Source: Tritrichomonas foetus
Lineage: Eukaryota; Parabasalia; Tritrichomonadida; Tritrichomonadidae
Length of the DNA stretch: 64,000 bases
Assembly (NCBI GenBank): GCA_001839685.1
Contig: MLAK01000002.1
Location: 54,251 to 118,250 of the forward strand
Direction: 5' to 3'
This document shows, in pieces, positions 9,724 to 19,729 of this stretch (the first letter of the stretch is position 1; each line of letters starts with the position of its first letter). The translations under genes and the position numbers were made by a program. The notes below the pieces were generated by a model. The model was not told the origin of the DNA and searched no databases. It saw only the letters and a list, made by a program, of their open reading frames with translations.

Positions 9724-11487
9724 TTATAATTTTGTTAATGTGTATGTTCCATCGTTGTTAATTTCGAGGTATTGATTATGATATTTCTTTAAATATTGAT
9801 GATGTGCAACTGAAAGAACAGCGATGTTCATTTCTTTAATTTTTTCGTAAAATTTCAATTCCAGTTGTTGGGAAATTGCACTTGTTGCTTCATCAAGAAT
9901 CAAGAATTGAGGATGATGAACAAACACTCGAATCAAAGCAATTCTTTGCTTTTCTCCTGGAGATAAACCTAATTGCCAATCTTCTGATCGTGAAATGAGG
10001 TGAGTGAGATTAAAAAAGTTCAAGCCAGCAAGTATTTTATCTTTATCAATTTCATTGGCAGTCAATGGAAATGCACAACAATCATACAATGATCCATACG
10101 GCAAATATGGCTTTTGTGGTAAAACTAATAAACTATTCGGACTTTTTACTGGCAAGATCATATCACCTTCAGCAGCAGGCCAAATTTTCCCTAACGTTCG
10201 AAGAATTGAAGACTTTCCACATCCAGAAGGTCCAGCAATCATCAAGGAATCAGGATTCCCTAATGAATCTAAATGTTTTATCGAATCTGAATTATCTAAC
10301 GAGTCGGATTGTGTTAAAGAATCAGATGAAAGTAAAGCATGAGATGGTGTGATTAAAAATGAAAGATTGCGAATTAAAACTTCACCATTTGGTTTGGTAA
10401 CAGTTACATTTTTCATTTCAATTTTATTCCCTGTTTCAATTGAATGAATTTTTGATTTATGCTCTAAAAGAACAGTCCATAATTCATGAATACGAGTTGA
10501 ATAACCTGTAAGTTTTGCAATATTTTGCATTACTAAAACAATCATTGTTAAACCATAAATGAATTCAATTGTAACAAAGGAAACGAGTGAAATAAAAGAT
10601 GCAATTCCATCTTCATCCAAGCCATCAGGTTGGCATGCATAAATACAAATGTAAATAAGACCATTTCCAAAATAATTAAAAATATTAGTTAAAACATTCA
10701 TCAAAATTGAATAATTTGCCAAACCTTTTTGAATGTCGAGTGCTTGTATCAGTCTTAGATCAAGCATTTCTTTTTCTTTTTGTTGTCCTTGAGATAATGC
10801 AATAATTTCAGAATTATCTTTGATTAAAACATTCTGAAGACGATAGTCACCATTTGCTGCTTCGAAGGAATAAGTCAATTTTACAATTGGACTCATGACA
10901 AGCCATGAGAAGAAAACTGACAGAATAGCAAAACATAAACAAATTAAAACAGCATATCCACCCATCATTTGAAATGTTTTAATTCCATACCAAACTACAT
11001 AAATTGGCATCATTGTAAGTTGAATCGCAATCAAGCAAATTGTTTGTGCCCAGTTGGTGCAATCACTTGCTATTCTTGCATCAGGATTATCAATGTGTGC
11101 TGAGAATAGAAGGAGATCGAAAAATGCATTTTGTGCAAAGTATTTTTCATGAATTTTTTTCACAAGTTTGTCCCTCAAAATGATGGAAAGACGATCAGAT
11201 ATCCATAGTTTTATTGAAATATGAACACAAATAAGTGATAGCCACAAAAAATAATACAATAAACAATTCCCAAATGATTTGTTATCACGTGAGCTGATAT
11301 ATCCATATATTTTTGATGGTTGTGTTCCAATAATATTTCCGAGATATGTTTCAACTCCAGAGAAAATTAATAATAGCAAAAACAAAGTTGATGATAGAGG
11401 TGAAAATGCATAACCACAAACTCGAAATAAGTCCATTGGTCGCATTTTTGCGATGTTGAAAAGATTACTTTCAGCATCCTTCTTCAT
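9724..11487 (-). CDS. ABCD-type half ABC transporter (TMD-NBD)
   Basis: 587 residues, half-transporter size, so it should dimerise. Hydrophobic segments fill about residues 25-330. NPDARIASD around residue 135 is the loop typical of the ABCD (ALD/PMP70) and bacterial SbmA-like family. The nucleotide-binding domain has Walker A GPSGCGKSS (419-427), a Q-loop in LPQKPYLPYGSL, signature LSPGEKQR (Ser509), Walker B FLILDEATSA (Asp532) and an H-loop His in SVAHH. In other eukaryotes this family moves acyl-CoAs or cobalamin; trichomonads lack peroxisomes, so the membrane and substrate here are open. Oddity: about 28 Ser/Asp/Leu residues (387-414) in SDSL-like units are inserted between the strand that normally precedes Walker A and Walker A itself. 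Confidence 0.9.
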   Translation of the reverse strand: MKKDAESNLFNIAKMRPMDLFRVCGYAFSPLSSTLFLLLLIFSGVETYLGNIIGTQPSKIYGYISSRDNKSFGNCLLYYFLWLSLICVHISIKLWISDRLSIILRDKLVKKIHEKYFAQNAFFDLLLFSAHIDNPDARIASDCTNWAQTICLIAIQLTMMPIYVVWYGIKTFQMMGGYAVLICLCFAILSVFFSWLVMSPIVKLTYSFEAANGDYRLQNVLIKDNSEIIALSQGQQKEKEMLDLRLIQALDIQKGLANYSILMNVLTNIFNYFGNGLIYICIYACQPDGLDEDGIASFISLVSFVTIEFIYGLTMIVLVMQNIAKLTGYSTRIHELWTVLLEHKSKIHSIETGNKIEMKNVTVTKPNGEVLIRNLSFLITPSHALLSSDSLTQSDSLDNSDSIKHLDSLGNPDSLMIAGPSGCGKSSILRTLGKIWPAAEGDMILPVKSPNSLLVLPQKPYLPYGSLYDCCAFPLTANEIDKDKILAGLNFFNLTHLISRSEDWQLGLSPGEKQRIALIRVFVHHPQFLILDEATSAISQQLELKFYEKIKEMNIAVLSVAHHQYLKKYHNQYLEINNDGTYTLTKL

Positions 11488-11794
11488 GATATGAAGAAAA
11501 AATACAAGAAATTAATTTGAATGCTATTCAGAGGATATTTGAAATATTTGATAAAGCTTTATGAATAACTTAACTTTTTATATACATCAGAAAATCAAGG
11601 ATATTATTATACATTTTTCTCATTGTATTGTCATATTTGCAGATATTTAAATCGACTAGTATTATTGTTATATATTATATTATGTGTAAACTACGATAAT
11701 AATATGCTGAAGTTGGTGATTAGATCAATTTATCTCAAATCGATATACATAAGAAAATTCTGAGAGATTGTTGCCGTTTAAAAATTATACCAAA
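11488..11794. other. Shared promoter region between divergent genes
   Basis: The 307 bases between the start codons of the ABC transporter and the GCP2-like gene. Very AT-rich; no M3 or Inr that I would defend. Confidence 0.4.
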
Positions 11795-13702
11795 ATGGAT
11801 CAAATCGTCCTTCCTGCTTGGCTTGAAAACGATAAAGTCCTTATTATTTCTTCAGAACGAGAAGATGTTTATAAAGATTCACAGGTTATTCAATTCCCCC
11901 CAGACGCAGAAGACAAAATAGTCGTTAAAGATTTATTATATTGTTTAGTCGGAGGAACCGGACGATACATGAAGCCAGATAAAACAGGAAAATATGTTAT
12001 TTCATGCCGCATGAAACTTTCGAATCAGGACTCAGTTGAGCAAGTTCTTCGAGTTTGTGATGATTTTGCTTTAATTCATCAATATTCAGAAGGCCATTTT
12101 GCCTTTGAAAATGGAAGAATTACGCATGCTATCTGTGCTGCACTTCGAACAGTCACTTCAGAATATATTCAAATGATTGCAAAACTAGAAGCATATAAAG
12201 GACTCACATTACCAATTCTTGCAGCTAATCTTGAGGCTCCTGGTCAATTGTTACGTGTGTTAGCTTTATTAATTACAGAACTTGAAAAGCAGAGAGGCTG
12301 CCAAGCTTTGTCAATCATTAATACCTATCTTTCATCATTCCGTGGGTCGCAACAAATTCGAAAGTTAATTCATTTCATTTTTGAATCAGCATCTGTCCCT
12401 CTTTTATCATTTGTTGAAAAATGGATTTATAATGGTGAAATTGATGATCCGTTTCATGAATTCTTCATTGAAGTGAATGATAAAATTTCACCAACTTTTT
12501 GCGGAATTGATTATGAAAGCAAATTTTGGGATGAAAGGTTTCGACTTGTTAAAGAAAGGCTCCCAAATGGTGTTTTCCTTTCTAAGAATGCAGTTGATAA
12601 AATTTTAACAGCAGGCAAATCAATTTCTGTCCTCACAATTTGTGGTTTGAAAATGCAAAAGCCACCAAAACTTACACTTCAATCACTTCAACGTGAAACT
12701 GTTCTTGATAATGCTCAAATAGATGCTTCAATAAAGCTTATTGATTCACTTAGAGGTAAATATCAACTCATGAAATATATTAATATGTTCCATAATGTAT
12801 TACTTTGTGCAAGAGGTGATTGGTTATCGAAATTTTTAAAAGTTGCTGCTCCAACAATGAGTCAACCAAAAGATCATATTCATATCCCAGGATTAAATAC
12901 AACCCTCAAAATGTCACTTCCAGATGGAACTTTTGATATATTCTATACTGTCATTGAGAATGAATTAGTTTTTGATCAAGTACAAAGATTCCATAATGCT
13001 TCAATTTTGAATCCAACAGGTCATGGTGCACCTAAAACCAAATTATATTCATTAGCTACTAGTTGGGAATATCTTAATGTTTATTCAAAATTAGAATGGC
13101 CCTTAAGTTTAGTTTTTAATAGTACTGTCTTAAGAAAATACCAATTATTATTTCGGACAATTTTAATGTGGAGACGATTAGAGAAAAAGTTCGTTAAACT
13201 TTGGCATCAATGCCACTCTATTCGTGAGATTGAAAAAATTAGATATGCAATTCAACTTTTTATTACAGCTTACATTGGTTTTATCTCTACGCTTGTAATT
13301 CATCCACAATGGTCTCGCTTCAAAGAAAATGTTACTAAATTCAAGAGTTTGGATCAACTATTCAAGATGCATGAAGAAGCGCTTGATGCTTCTATTAAGG
13401 GATTCTTCTTAATTGACCAACAATTAGTAAAGAAAATGACAACAATTGGATATATATGTTTCCAATTCATTGATGAAACTGAGAAATGGAGTAAATCTGT
13501 TCAAAGCGAACTTATTGATGTTCAAGAAAAGCTTCAACTCGCTCAACCTCTTTTTATGCTATATGAAGCATTTGAAAAATCTGTTAGATCATTGATTAAC
13601 GAGCTCAATAATATGGCTAACAGAGAAGCTAATGATATTTATAGTGATTTTGTTAATTGGATCAATATTAATGATTTCTACTTCCATAATATTGTATATT
13701 AA
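11795..13702 (+). CDS. Gamma-tubulin complex component, GCP2/Spc97-like
   Basis: The start is the ATG at 11795 (635 residues); the frame stays open upstream only from a TTG. Gamma-tubulin complex features appear in order: a GRIP1-type start containing LVGGTGRYM (about 55-65), repeated helical stretches, and FVEKWIYNGEIDDPFHEFFIE (about residues 206-226), a hallmark of GCP2/GCP3 proteins. The C-terminal half carries helices resembling the GRIP2 gamma-tubulin-binding domain, including KLEWPLSLVFN, very close to the W-P-L-S-L-V motif of GCP2. It is shorter than human GCP2 (about 900), mainly at the N-terminus. It should form the gamma-tubulin small complex that nucleates microtubules at basal bodies and the spindle. 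GCP2 fits better than GCP3, but the choice is tentative. Confidence 0.9.
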   Translation: MDQIVLPAWLENDKVLIISSEREDVYKDSQVIQFPPDAEDKIVVKDLLYCLVGGTGRYMKPDKTGKYVISCRMKLSNQDSVEQVLRVCDDFALIHQYSEGHFAFENGRITHAICAALRTVTSEYIQMIAKLEAYKGLTLPILAANLEAPGQLLRVLALLITELEKQRGCQALSIINTYLSSFRGSQQIRKLIHFIFESASVPLLSFVEKWIYNGEIDDPFHEFFIEVNDKISPTFCGIDYESKFWDERFRLVKERLPNGVFLSKNAVDKILTAGKSISVLTICGLKMQKPPKLTLQSLQRETVLDNAQIDASIKLIDSLRGKYQLMKYINMFHNVLLCARGDWLSKFLKVAAPTMSQPKDHIHIPGLNTTLKMSLPDGTFDIFYTVIENELVFDQVQRFHNASILNPTGHGAPKTKLYSLATSWEYLNVYSKLEWPLSLVFNSTVLRKYQLLFRTILMWRRLEKKFVKLWHQCHSIREIEKIRYAIQLFITAYIGFISTLVIHPQWSRFKENVTKFKSLDQLFKMHEEALDASIKGFFLIDQQLVKKMTTIGYICFQFIDETEKWSKSVQSELIDVQEKLQLAQPLFMLYEAFEKSVRSLINELNNMANREANDIYSDFVNWININDFYFHNIVY

Positions 13703-13997
13703 TTCTTAAAAATTGTTTATATTTCTAAATCAATCATCTCTTTTTTTATTCAATTCCTCTATATTTTACATATGCTCATTCCATCATCACACTGTCGTAT
13801 ATTATAAATTTTAAAATGGAGTTCTTCTTACTCTGTTTAGAAAATGTAACATGGCTTATATATACGCAAAACCAAACAAGTTATTAAGCAAGAAAAATGA
13901 AAGAAATTAAACATAATTAAACTGAAAAAATGATCGCATAATATAATGTTTATTGAATACAAAAAAAGATAGAAAGTGAAAAATAAAATAGAGTAAA

Positions 13998-14897
13998 TTA
14001 CAAGTTATCTTCTTCTTCATTTCCCAAATTTTCATTCCCATTTTTATCACTTATTTTATGCCCAATAAATTCATTATGGAATGTATATATTTTGTTCTCA
14101 TCTAAACAAAACTCATCAATTTGATCATCTAAATTTACATCTTTAATTAATGGTGCTTCTTCACTTTTAGAGCGTTCTTTATTAAATGAAAGTCTAATGA
14201 AAGTGAAAACCATAATTGTATCAACAGTTAGTTGGCAACAACCACCAAACACAAATGACCATGGTGTTTTGCTGATGGTGAAAAGAATAATTTTCATGAT
14301 ATCACCTGAAATGTACTGCATTATTAAAACAGGTGATACAGTAATTATATCTTTATTTATAACAACTCGAATGAATGTAGGAAATGATGTTGATGATTCA
14401 ACTAGATTGGCTATTAATCCAAGTGTATCAACTGTAAATTTTATGCCAAAAATTTTACAGCATACTATAAAAATAGCTAGATCAATAAATGCATAAGCAA
14501 GCAGAATGGTTAGAAATTGGGGAAATGATTCAGCTTGAAAAATGTTGAGAACTTCTCTGAAATTAAACTTTTCTGAATCAATCAATGTTTTTGTTTTTTT
14601 ATTTTGGTTATTTTTCTTAGCTGAAGACATATTTTTATTGAATAAGAACCTTAACATTGTTAATATTGTGGCGGCCAACAATAAGCATACTGTCTGACCA
14701 AATATTCTTGTTGCATATGGATGAAAAAAATAGAAAAGCACTTTGTTTCCTTGTGCAAAGAAAATAATTAAAACTGTATTTATATTATAATTTTCTGTTC
14801 TTCGAGTTTTTATCATAATCCGAATTGTGTCGATATACCCAAATGTAGGGCATATCATAACAAAGAAATCAACGATATACATCAGGTAAGGATTCAT
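13998..14897 (-). CDS. SLC66A2/PQLC1-like PQ-loop membrane protein
   Basis: 299 residues with about seven hydrophobic segments in two halves. The first half (about 1-90) has CPTFGYIDTI...TRRTENYNINTVLIIFFAQGNK, aligned with the PQ-loop region of SLC66A2 but with the Pro-Gln pair changed to Pro-Thr. The second half (about 160-240) has TLGLIANLVESSTSFPTFIR and QYISGDIMKIILF, matching the second PQ loop of that protein, where Pro-Gln is again altered. The tail is acidic and cytosolic. PQ-loop proteins carry amino acids or sugars across lysosomal membranes or act with lipid flippases at the Golgi; the substrate here is unknown. It is divergently paired with the next gene, only 48 bases apart. Confidence 0.82.
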   Translation of the reverse strand: MNPYLMYIVDFFVMICPTFGYIDTIRIMIKTRRTENYNINTVLIIFFAQGNKVLFYFFHPYATRIFGQTVCLLLAATILTMLRFLFNKNMSSAKKNNQNKKTKTLIDSEKFNFREVLNIFQAESFPQFLTILLAYAFIDLAIFIVCCKIFGIKFTVDTLGLIANLVESSTSFPTFIRVVINKDIITVSPVLIMQYISGDIMKIILFTISKTPWSFVFGGCCQLTVDTIMVFTFIRLSFNKERSKSEEAPLIKDVNLDDQIDEFCLDENKIYTFHNEFIGHKISDKNGNENLGNEEEDNL

Positions 14898-14945
14898 TTT
14901 CTGATCGTATATAGAATTTTTTGATATTAATTCAGGTGGTCTAAA
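14898..14945. promoter_or_regulatory. 48-bp bidirectional promoter
   Basis: The whole space between two divergent start codons. It contains TTCAGGTGG near the plus-strand ATG. Both genes must initiate within it or within each other's sequence, which fits the very short leaders known in trichomonads. Confidence 0.5.
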
Positions 14946-15701
14946 ATGGCATATTCTATAAATTTAGAAATGTTATTCATCTACTGCCTTCTCGGATTCG
15001 TTTTTTCTGCCAAAGAAAATTCCTTGACGAATTGTACGAATCCAAATACAGTTCTTGACTGGATGAATAAATGTGTATGTATAGATGGATATCCACATGG
15101 AGACCCAAATTCTCCAGAAGGATGCTTTAAATGTGAGGAAACCTGTCATTTTTATGCCAAATGCATTTTCCCAGGAAAGTGTGATTGCATCGATCCATAT
15201 AAAGGTGATGGCGTTTTAAAATGTGAAGTAGAAATTCCACATTTAATTTCTATTTCTCCTGATAGTGGATCAACTGATGGCGGAACTCTGGTCAACATTT
15301 CATATACATATCAAAATGCTCCTCAGCCAAAAAAATATGCTTATATTAAATTTGGAGCCCTTATTGTTCACTCAGATGAAGTTACGTCGAACTATATAAC
15401 ATGCAGAGCACCTGCAAGACAATCTCATTCAGTTGTTGTTTCAATATCATTTGATACAATTGGATGGAGCAAAGAAGAAGTTTTTTTCAAATATCAAAAC
15501 CCTATGCAACACATAAATGCGAAAAGTAAAAACAAAGGATTTCTTACGATTACGATTTTCTGCTTATTGATGCTTGTCGGGCTGTTTATAGCAAGCTTAA
15601 AACAAAGCTCATCATTTGAGCTTCCATATGCGCTTGCAAATGTTTCACATAAGTCAAACAATGATGATTACACGATTCCTCGTCGAAGAATGAATGATTA
15701 A
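14946..15701 (+). CDS. Type I membrane protein with EGF-like region and IPT/TIG domain
   Basis: 251 residues. An N-terminal hydrophobic signal (about 5-22) is followed by a Cys-rich region (about 29-98, some 12 cysteines in EGF-like spacing), then an IPT/TIG-type immunoglobulin fold (about 100-180) with SISPDSGSTDGGTLVNI, the conserved start of this fold seen in plexins and c-Met. A transmembrane helix (about 197-216) precedes a short polar tail with basic residues. It is probably a surface or endosomal protein that binds a protein or glycan ligand; trichomonad genomes carry many such single-pass surface proteins. A single IPT with an EGF-like head is a compact layout. No catalytic motif is seen. 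Confidence 0.85.
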   Translation: MAYSINLEMLFIYCLLGFVFSAKENSLTNCTNPNTVLDWMNKCVCIDGYPHGDPNSPEGCFKCEETCHFYAKCIFPGKCDCIDPYKGDGVLKCEVEIPHLISISPDSGSTDGGTLVNISYTYQNAPQPKKYAYIKFGALIVHSDEVTSNYITCRAPARQSHSVVVSISFDTIGWSKEEVFFKYQNPMQHINAKSKNKGFLTITIFCLLMLVGLFIASLKQSSSFELPYALANVSHKSNNDDYTIPRRRMND

Positions 15702-16125
15702 TGTTTTTATATGTTTTTTTATTTAGTAAATAGAAATAGGTTTATCTTATAATTTTAAAAATTATTCATCAATTTAGAAATTTTACATTTATTTTGAACT
15801 TATGTATAAAGAAAATTTGGTGACCCCCACATTTTTTTATTCATTATCTCCAATTAACATGAAGGTAATTTGTTCACACGATCGCTAATTAGCAGTATCT
15901 TTATTTCAATTTAAGTTTTTTCAATTTGATATTTTTTGGTTCAAAAAAAAAAAAAATTAATATATAATTCAATAATTAATAATATAAATCTATATAAACA
16001 TTTACTTATAAATAACTATAAGAATTTCCACATCTTATATCAAAACAAACAAAAACACTATCATTAATCTGGAAATTCCTTCGAGTCAAGAAACAAAGTG
16101 ATGGTGAACTATAAAAGAAGAGCAA
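15702..16125. other. Intergenic between converging genes
   Basis: Very AT-rich with a 14-base A run near 15945; no frame or repeat of note. Confidence 0.5.
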
Positions 16126-16992
16126 TTAATCACCCAAATCTTGTTCATCAACAATTAATGCGTAGGATCTTGGATTATTGGAAAGTATCGGGAAACATTT
16201 GGCTGCAGTTCTGAGCTTTTGTATGTCATCAATCTCTTCGGATGTCGATCGAAGATAAGGAATTAAAACTTCTTCGAGTTTTTCTTTAATTCTGGTATTA
16301 ATTAAAGCTTTTCTAGTGTTTCCTCTTTTTCTGTAAAGATTAAAAAGTTCTTTTGTTTTAAGATTTGCGAATGTATCAATAGTTGGTGATATTTGGTGTT
16401 GCTTTGGCTTCTCTTCAGGAATTTTTTCTGCTTTTTCACGGAATGGAAAATCAATTATTTCCATATTTTGAAACTCTTCTAGCTCTTTTTCAAAAGCACT
16501 TACAACTGACTCAGCTCTTTCTGTTCCATAGCATGCCCTCAAACAAAAACTAGGTTGTTCCATATCATATTGCAAAATCATATCCATTTCGTGATTGAGA
16601 GCTTTAACGCACGGTAATAATTTATGAAGAACATGTGCTTCGGTTTTTGGCGTGTAATTACTAATTCGAGAAACAAAATCATGCGACAGTTCTCTATGCT
16701 TTTTCCCAGGAATTCTGTTAAATGCATCTAATGCATTTTGAAATTCTGTAAATGGATCTGGTGGTGGCGCTTTTTCATCATCGTTATTAGTTTCAATTCC
16801 TTTCGCAAGATTAAGTAACTGCGTGATTTGTTTGTTTTCTTTTGGCGTATTGTCTTCGACAGGTTTTATTGCTTCATAAATATCTTGTAATTTTTTAACG
16901 TCAACCATTGCCTGTTTTATTTTTAAGTCGAGTTCGGATTCAACAATCGATAAGTAGGAGTGAAAGCTTTGGAATGCCTCGAGTTCTTCCAT
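16126..16992 (-). CDS. Helical protein of unknown function (288 aa)
   Basis: The frame is open further upstream to 17160, but those 56 residues overlap the divergent gene and are Lys/Phe-rich, so I start at the ATG at 16992 (MEELEAFQS). The protein has an N-terminal coiled-coil stretch (about 1-60), a proline-rich linker (about 77-84, APPPDP), and a helical body ending NPRSYALIVDEQDLGD. There are no transmembrane segments or catalytic motifs. It shares a 105-bp divergent promoter region with the 17098 gene. I do not recognise it; structural or complex-subunit roles are possible. Confidence 0.7.
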   Translation of the reverse strand: MEELEAFQSFHSYLSIVESELDLKIKQAMVDVKKLQDIYEAIKPVEDNTPKENKQITQLLNLAKGIETNNDDEKAPPPDPFTEFQNALDAFNRIPGKKHRELSHDFVSRISNYTPKTEAHVLHKLLPCVKALNHEMDMILQYDMEQPSFCLRACYGTERAESVVSAFEKELEEFQNMEIIDFPFREKAEKIPEEKPKQHQISPTIDTFANLKTKELFNLYRKRGNTRKALINTRIKEKLEEVLIPYLRSTSEEIDDIQKLRTAAKCFPILSNNPRSYALIVDEQDLGD

Positions 16993-17097
16993 GAGCTTAA
17001 TTATTATCGAATTAATAAACGTTCTTTTCTTCTGAAAAACTGGACGATTTTTTTTCAAAAGAAAAAGTTGCACTTTTTTGCCTGAAATCGAATTTTC

Positions 17098-17415
17098 ATG
17101 AATTCCGACAAATGGGAAAATCTTCCAACCGATGAAATATTGACCGAAATTCTGAAACAATGCGAAACTAACCCAGAATATAAAGATATTGCCGACGCAA
17201 TTAATGATCAGCTCGAAAAATTATTTTATCAATATGAAGGCAATCTGAAAGATCCTAGTGTAAATATAGTCGACAAAATACTTGGCCAAAGTGAAAATTC
17301 GATCATGGAGGATACCAAAAACTTAGTCTTGAAGATTTTTGATGATCAAAAACAATTTATAACAATTAAAAACAGCGCACTTGCATCAACACAGAAAAGT
17401 TCCAATGGTGAATAA
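17098..17415 (+). CDS. Small acidic helical protein, function unknown
   Basis: 105 residues, starting at an ATG in the context TTTTCATG, divergent from the 288-residue helical protein. The sequence is acidic and predicted all-helical (for example EILTEILKQCETNPEYKDIADAINDQLEKLF) with a polar C-terminus. It may fold alone or be a subunit of a larger complex. GAAAAAGTTG at 17061-17070 lies 28-37 bases upstream. No family recognised. Confidence 0.65.
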   Translation: MNSDKWENLPTDEILTEILKQCETNPEYKDIADAINDQLEKLFYQYEGNLKDPSVNIVDKILGQSENSIMEDTKNLVLKIFDDQKQFITIKNSALASTQKSSNGE

Positions 17416-17753
17416 TTTATCTCTCTTCTTTGTATTTTTATTTTTATTATTATGACTATAAAACAGAAATTATAATATTTTATTTTTTTTCTAAGATTTT
17501 TTTGGAAAATCGAATACCATTAAGTAGTAAAACATTAAAATTGGGGTGTATACATCATTATGAAATCATTTTTTATGGAATAATCGATATTCAAGAATCT
17601 GCCAAATATCTGAAAAAAATCGTCTCAACACTTTCACGGTTTTGTTGGTGTATTTGGGAGAGAAAGAGGAAAGATAATACTTTATTATTCATTTTGCGGC
17701 AGATTCGTATATAGAAGGATAATTCAATCAAAAAGTTTGTGATATTATACAAT

Positions 17754-17844
17754 ATTGAATACATGATATTAAATATTGGTTTGATAAAAGCATTGAATAC
17801 AAGATATTAATCTCTGAATATTTAAATACATACTGTATTCAATG
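17754..17844. repeat. Two direct and one inverted copies of ATTGAATACA-type repeat
   Basis: ATTGAATACATGATATTA at 17754-17771 and ATTGAATACAAGATATTA at 17792-17809 differ at one base of 18 and are 38 bases apart. GTATTCAATG at 17835-17844 is an inverted copy of the core. They end 78 bases before the dehydrogenase ATG and could be regulator-binding sites. Confidence 0.5.
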
Positions 17845-17899
17845 TTATATCCCCAATATTTGAAAATATAGCGTCAAAACGATATTTTGAATTCAGAAA

Positions 17900-17909
17900 T
17901 CACATCATT
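17900..17909 (+). promoter_or_regulatory. Tandem Inr (TCACATCATT)
   Basis: Two overlapping matches to the trichomonad initiator TCAYW, 5 bases apart, 13-22 bases before the dehydrogenase ATG. Confidence 0.6.
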
Positions 17910-17921
17910 TTTATAAAAATC

Positions 17922-18890
17922 ATGACCAAATTGTTCAGTACAGTCGATATTCCAGAACCATATAATAAGCTTCTATTTGAACACTTTCCCGATGCAGAAA
18001 TATGGCCAGGCACAAAAAAAATTACATCTGAAATATTATATGAAAAGGCAAAAACAGCAAATTACCTTTTAGTTGTTCCAATGAATGAAATTGATGATAA
18101 AATATATGATTTGCCAAATATCAAGATAATATCATCACTTTCTACAGGAATCGAAAATATTAATTTGAAGAGAGCCACAGAAAAAAAAATAATTGTTTGT
18201 CATACCCCTGAAGCACCTACAACATCAACTGCTGATTTAACTGTCGGTTTGTTAATCTCTGCTGCAAGACACATTGTTGCCTCCTCCGAATATGTCAAAA
18301 ATAAAGAATTTTTATTCTTTGATCCATTCAGATTCTATGGGTTAGATGTGTCTGATACAACTGTTGGTATTATCGGCCCGGGGCGTATCGGAAGTGCTGT
18401 TGCCAAGCGTTTGAGTGGGTTTGATTGTAATTTTTTATATTACGGAAACAGAAATCAGCCAAAAATTGATGAACTTGGAGGAAAATTAGTTCCTCTTAAT
18501 GAATTATTATCATCAAGTGATTTTGTTGTCATCACTTGCCCATTGAATGACACAACGCGTGGAATGATTGGTGAAGAACAGTTCAAGCTCATGAAAAAGA
18601 CAGCAATTTTGGTCAACACTGGCAGAGGAGCTATCGTTAAAACAGATGATCTGCTCTATGCACTCCAAAATAAAATAATTGCTGGAGCTGCGCTTGATGT
18701 AACTGATCCTGAACCACTACCAGTCGACCATCCACTTATCAGCCTTCCAAACTGTATCATCACTTCACATTTAGGAGCAGGTGCTGAAGGAGCCAAAAAA
18801 GCAATCTTTTCAACAGCTGTTCAAGCTGTCATTGATTTTGAAAATGGAAAAAGGCCACTTTATCCTGCAAATCCGACTGTTTTTGATTAA
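17922..18890 (+). CDS. D-isomer-specific 2-hydroxyacid dehydrogenase, NAD(P)-dependent
   Basis: 322 residues, normal length. A split substrate-binding domain surrounds a Rossmann domain with GIIGPGRIG (about residues 149-157). Catalytic residues are visible: Arg in NTGRGAIV, Glu in DVTDPEPLP and His in SHLGAG, the Arg-Glu-His set of this family. The fold and the NTGRGAIV and SHLGAG context are closest to glyoxylate/hydroxypyruvate reductases (GRHPR-type), which reduce 2-keto acids with NAD(P)H; D-lactate or other 2-keto acid activity is also possible. The enzyme is cytosolic, with no targeting sequence. The stop lies in TTAAAT. Such enzymes in anaerobic protists are often of bacterial origin, but that needs a tree. 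Confidence 0.92.
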   Translation: MTKLFSTVDIPEPYNKLLFEHFPDAEIWPGTKKITSEILYEKAKTANYLLVVPMNEIDDKIYDLPNIKIISSLSTGIENINLKRATEKKIIVCHTPEAPTTSTADLTVGLLISAARHIVASSEYVKNKEFLFFDPFRFYGLDVSDTTVGIIGPGRIGSAVAKRLSGFDCNFLYYGNRNQPKIDELGGKLVPLNELLSSSDFVVITCPLNDTTRGMIGEEQFKLMKKTAILVNTGRGAIVKTDDLLYALQNKIIAGAALDVTDPEPLPVDHPLISLPNCIITSHLGAGAEGAKKAIFSTAVQAVIDFENGKRPLYPANPTVFD

Positions 18891-19729
18891 ATCCAATAAT
18901 GATATCAACAACTTCATTGCTATTCTTTTTTTCTCTCCTTGACACTCATTCCAAGATATGATAGTTATTATATTTCTATAATTGGTAAAATGATGAAAAA
19001 AATTGATTCGCGAAAATGATTAATAAACCTTCGTTATTTACCTCAGATTGATAACGATATTTTTACGACTTAAAATTGTTATCCATCATGCTAATACAAT
19101 CATACTGAGTTGAAATATTGCATTTTTTTAATAAGAATCAGGTATTCACGAATCACGTTCATGACTAAATTGTATTGAAAAAGTTACCCATTCTATGAAT
19201 TGAAATATAATTTAAAAATAATGATTTAAAATCATTTTTCGATTGTGGTTTACATTAATTGCATTATTTAACAAATCCAAATAATTTCATCTTGAAATAT
19301 ATGAGGAATCAACCAAAATACATATAAATAAGCCAATGAATATGAAGATATACCAATTCTACCAACTTCAATTATATTCACTAACGAGTTGATTACTTAT
19401 TTCAATATTCAAGAAGATGAAGCTTTTTCAAAGTTTCAACAATAACAGTTTTTATGAAAATATCATTGAAAATGTCGATATTTCCCGATTGAACACATGA
19501 GAAAAAAAATTGAATGAAAATAAAACTCAATTTCAAAATGGACCTTTTCAAACCTCATAATTATTTCAGAGTTCTCTAAAAAGGAATTCTTAAGGAAATG
19601 ATAAATTTTGTGTTAAAAAATGATTATTTTCCAAAATTTCTATATAAAGGCCAAAAAGAAGGTAAATCAACATCCAAGAAATCAAAATTTTCTTCTCTAA
19701 GTTTTTCTCTCTTTGGTAACACTCAACAA
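18891..19729. other. 840-bp intergenic region upstream of casein kinase 1
   Basis: AT-rich, no recognised gene. The kinase frame stays open back to an ATG at 19598, but that extra sequence is AT-rich and unlike the kinase. GAAAAAGTT occurs at 19177-19185. Confidence 0.5.

Larger units (their letters stand above)
17416..17921. other. Intergenic; holds a repeat cluster near the dehydrogenase gene
   Basis: The frame 17430-17714 is low-complexity Tyr/Phe/Ile and is not called. A cluster of related 10-18 base repeats lies at 17754-17844. Confidence 0.5.

Noticed and set aside
11768..11794. N-terminal extension of the GCP2-like gene
   Set aside because: Opens at TTG; the first ATG is at 11795.
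16993..17160. N-terminal extension of the 288-residue helical protein
   Set aside because: Overlaps the divergent gene at 17098 and is Lys/Phe-rich; the ATG at 16992 gives a normal start.
19598..19729. 44-residue N-terminal extension of CK1
   Set aside because: The CK1 family starts at MDLRVG (19730), where base composition also changes.
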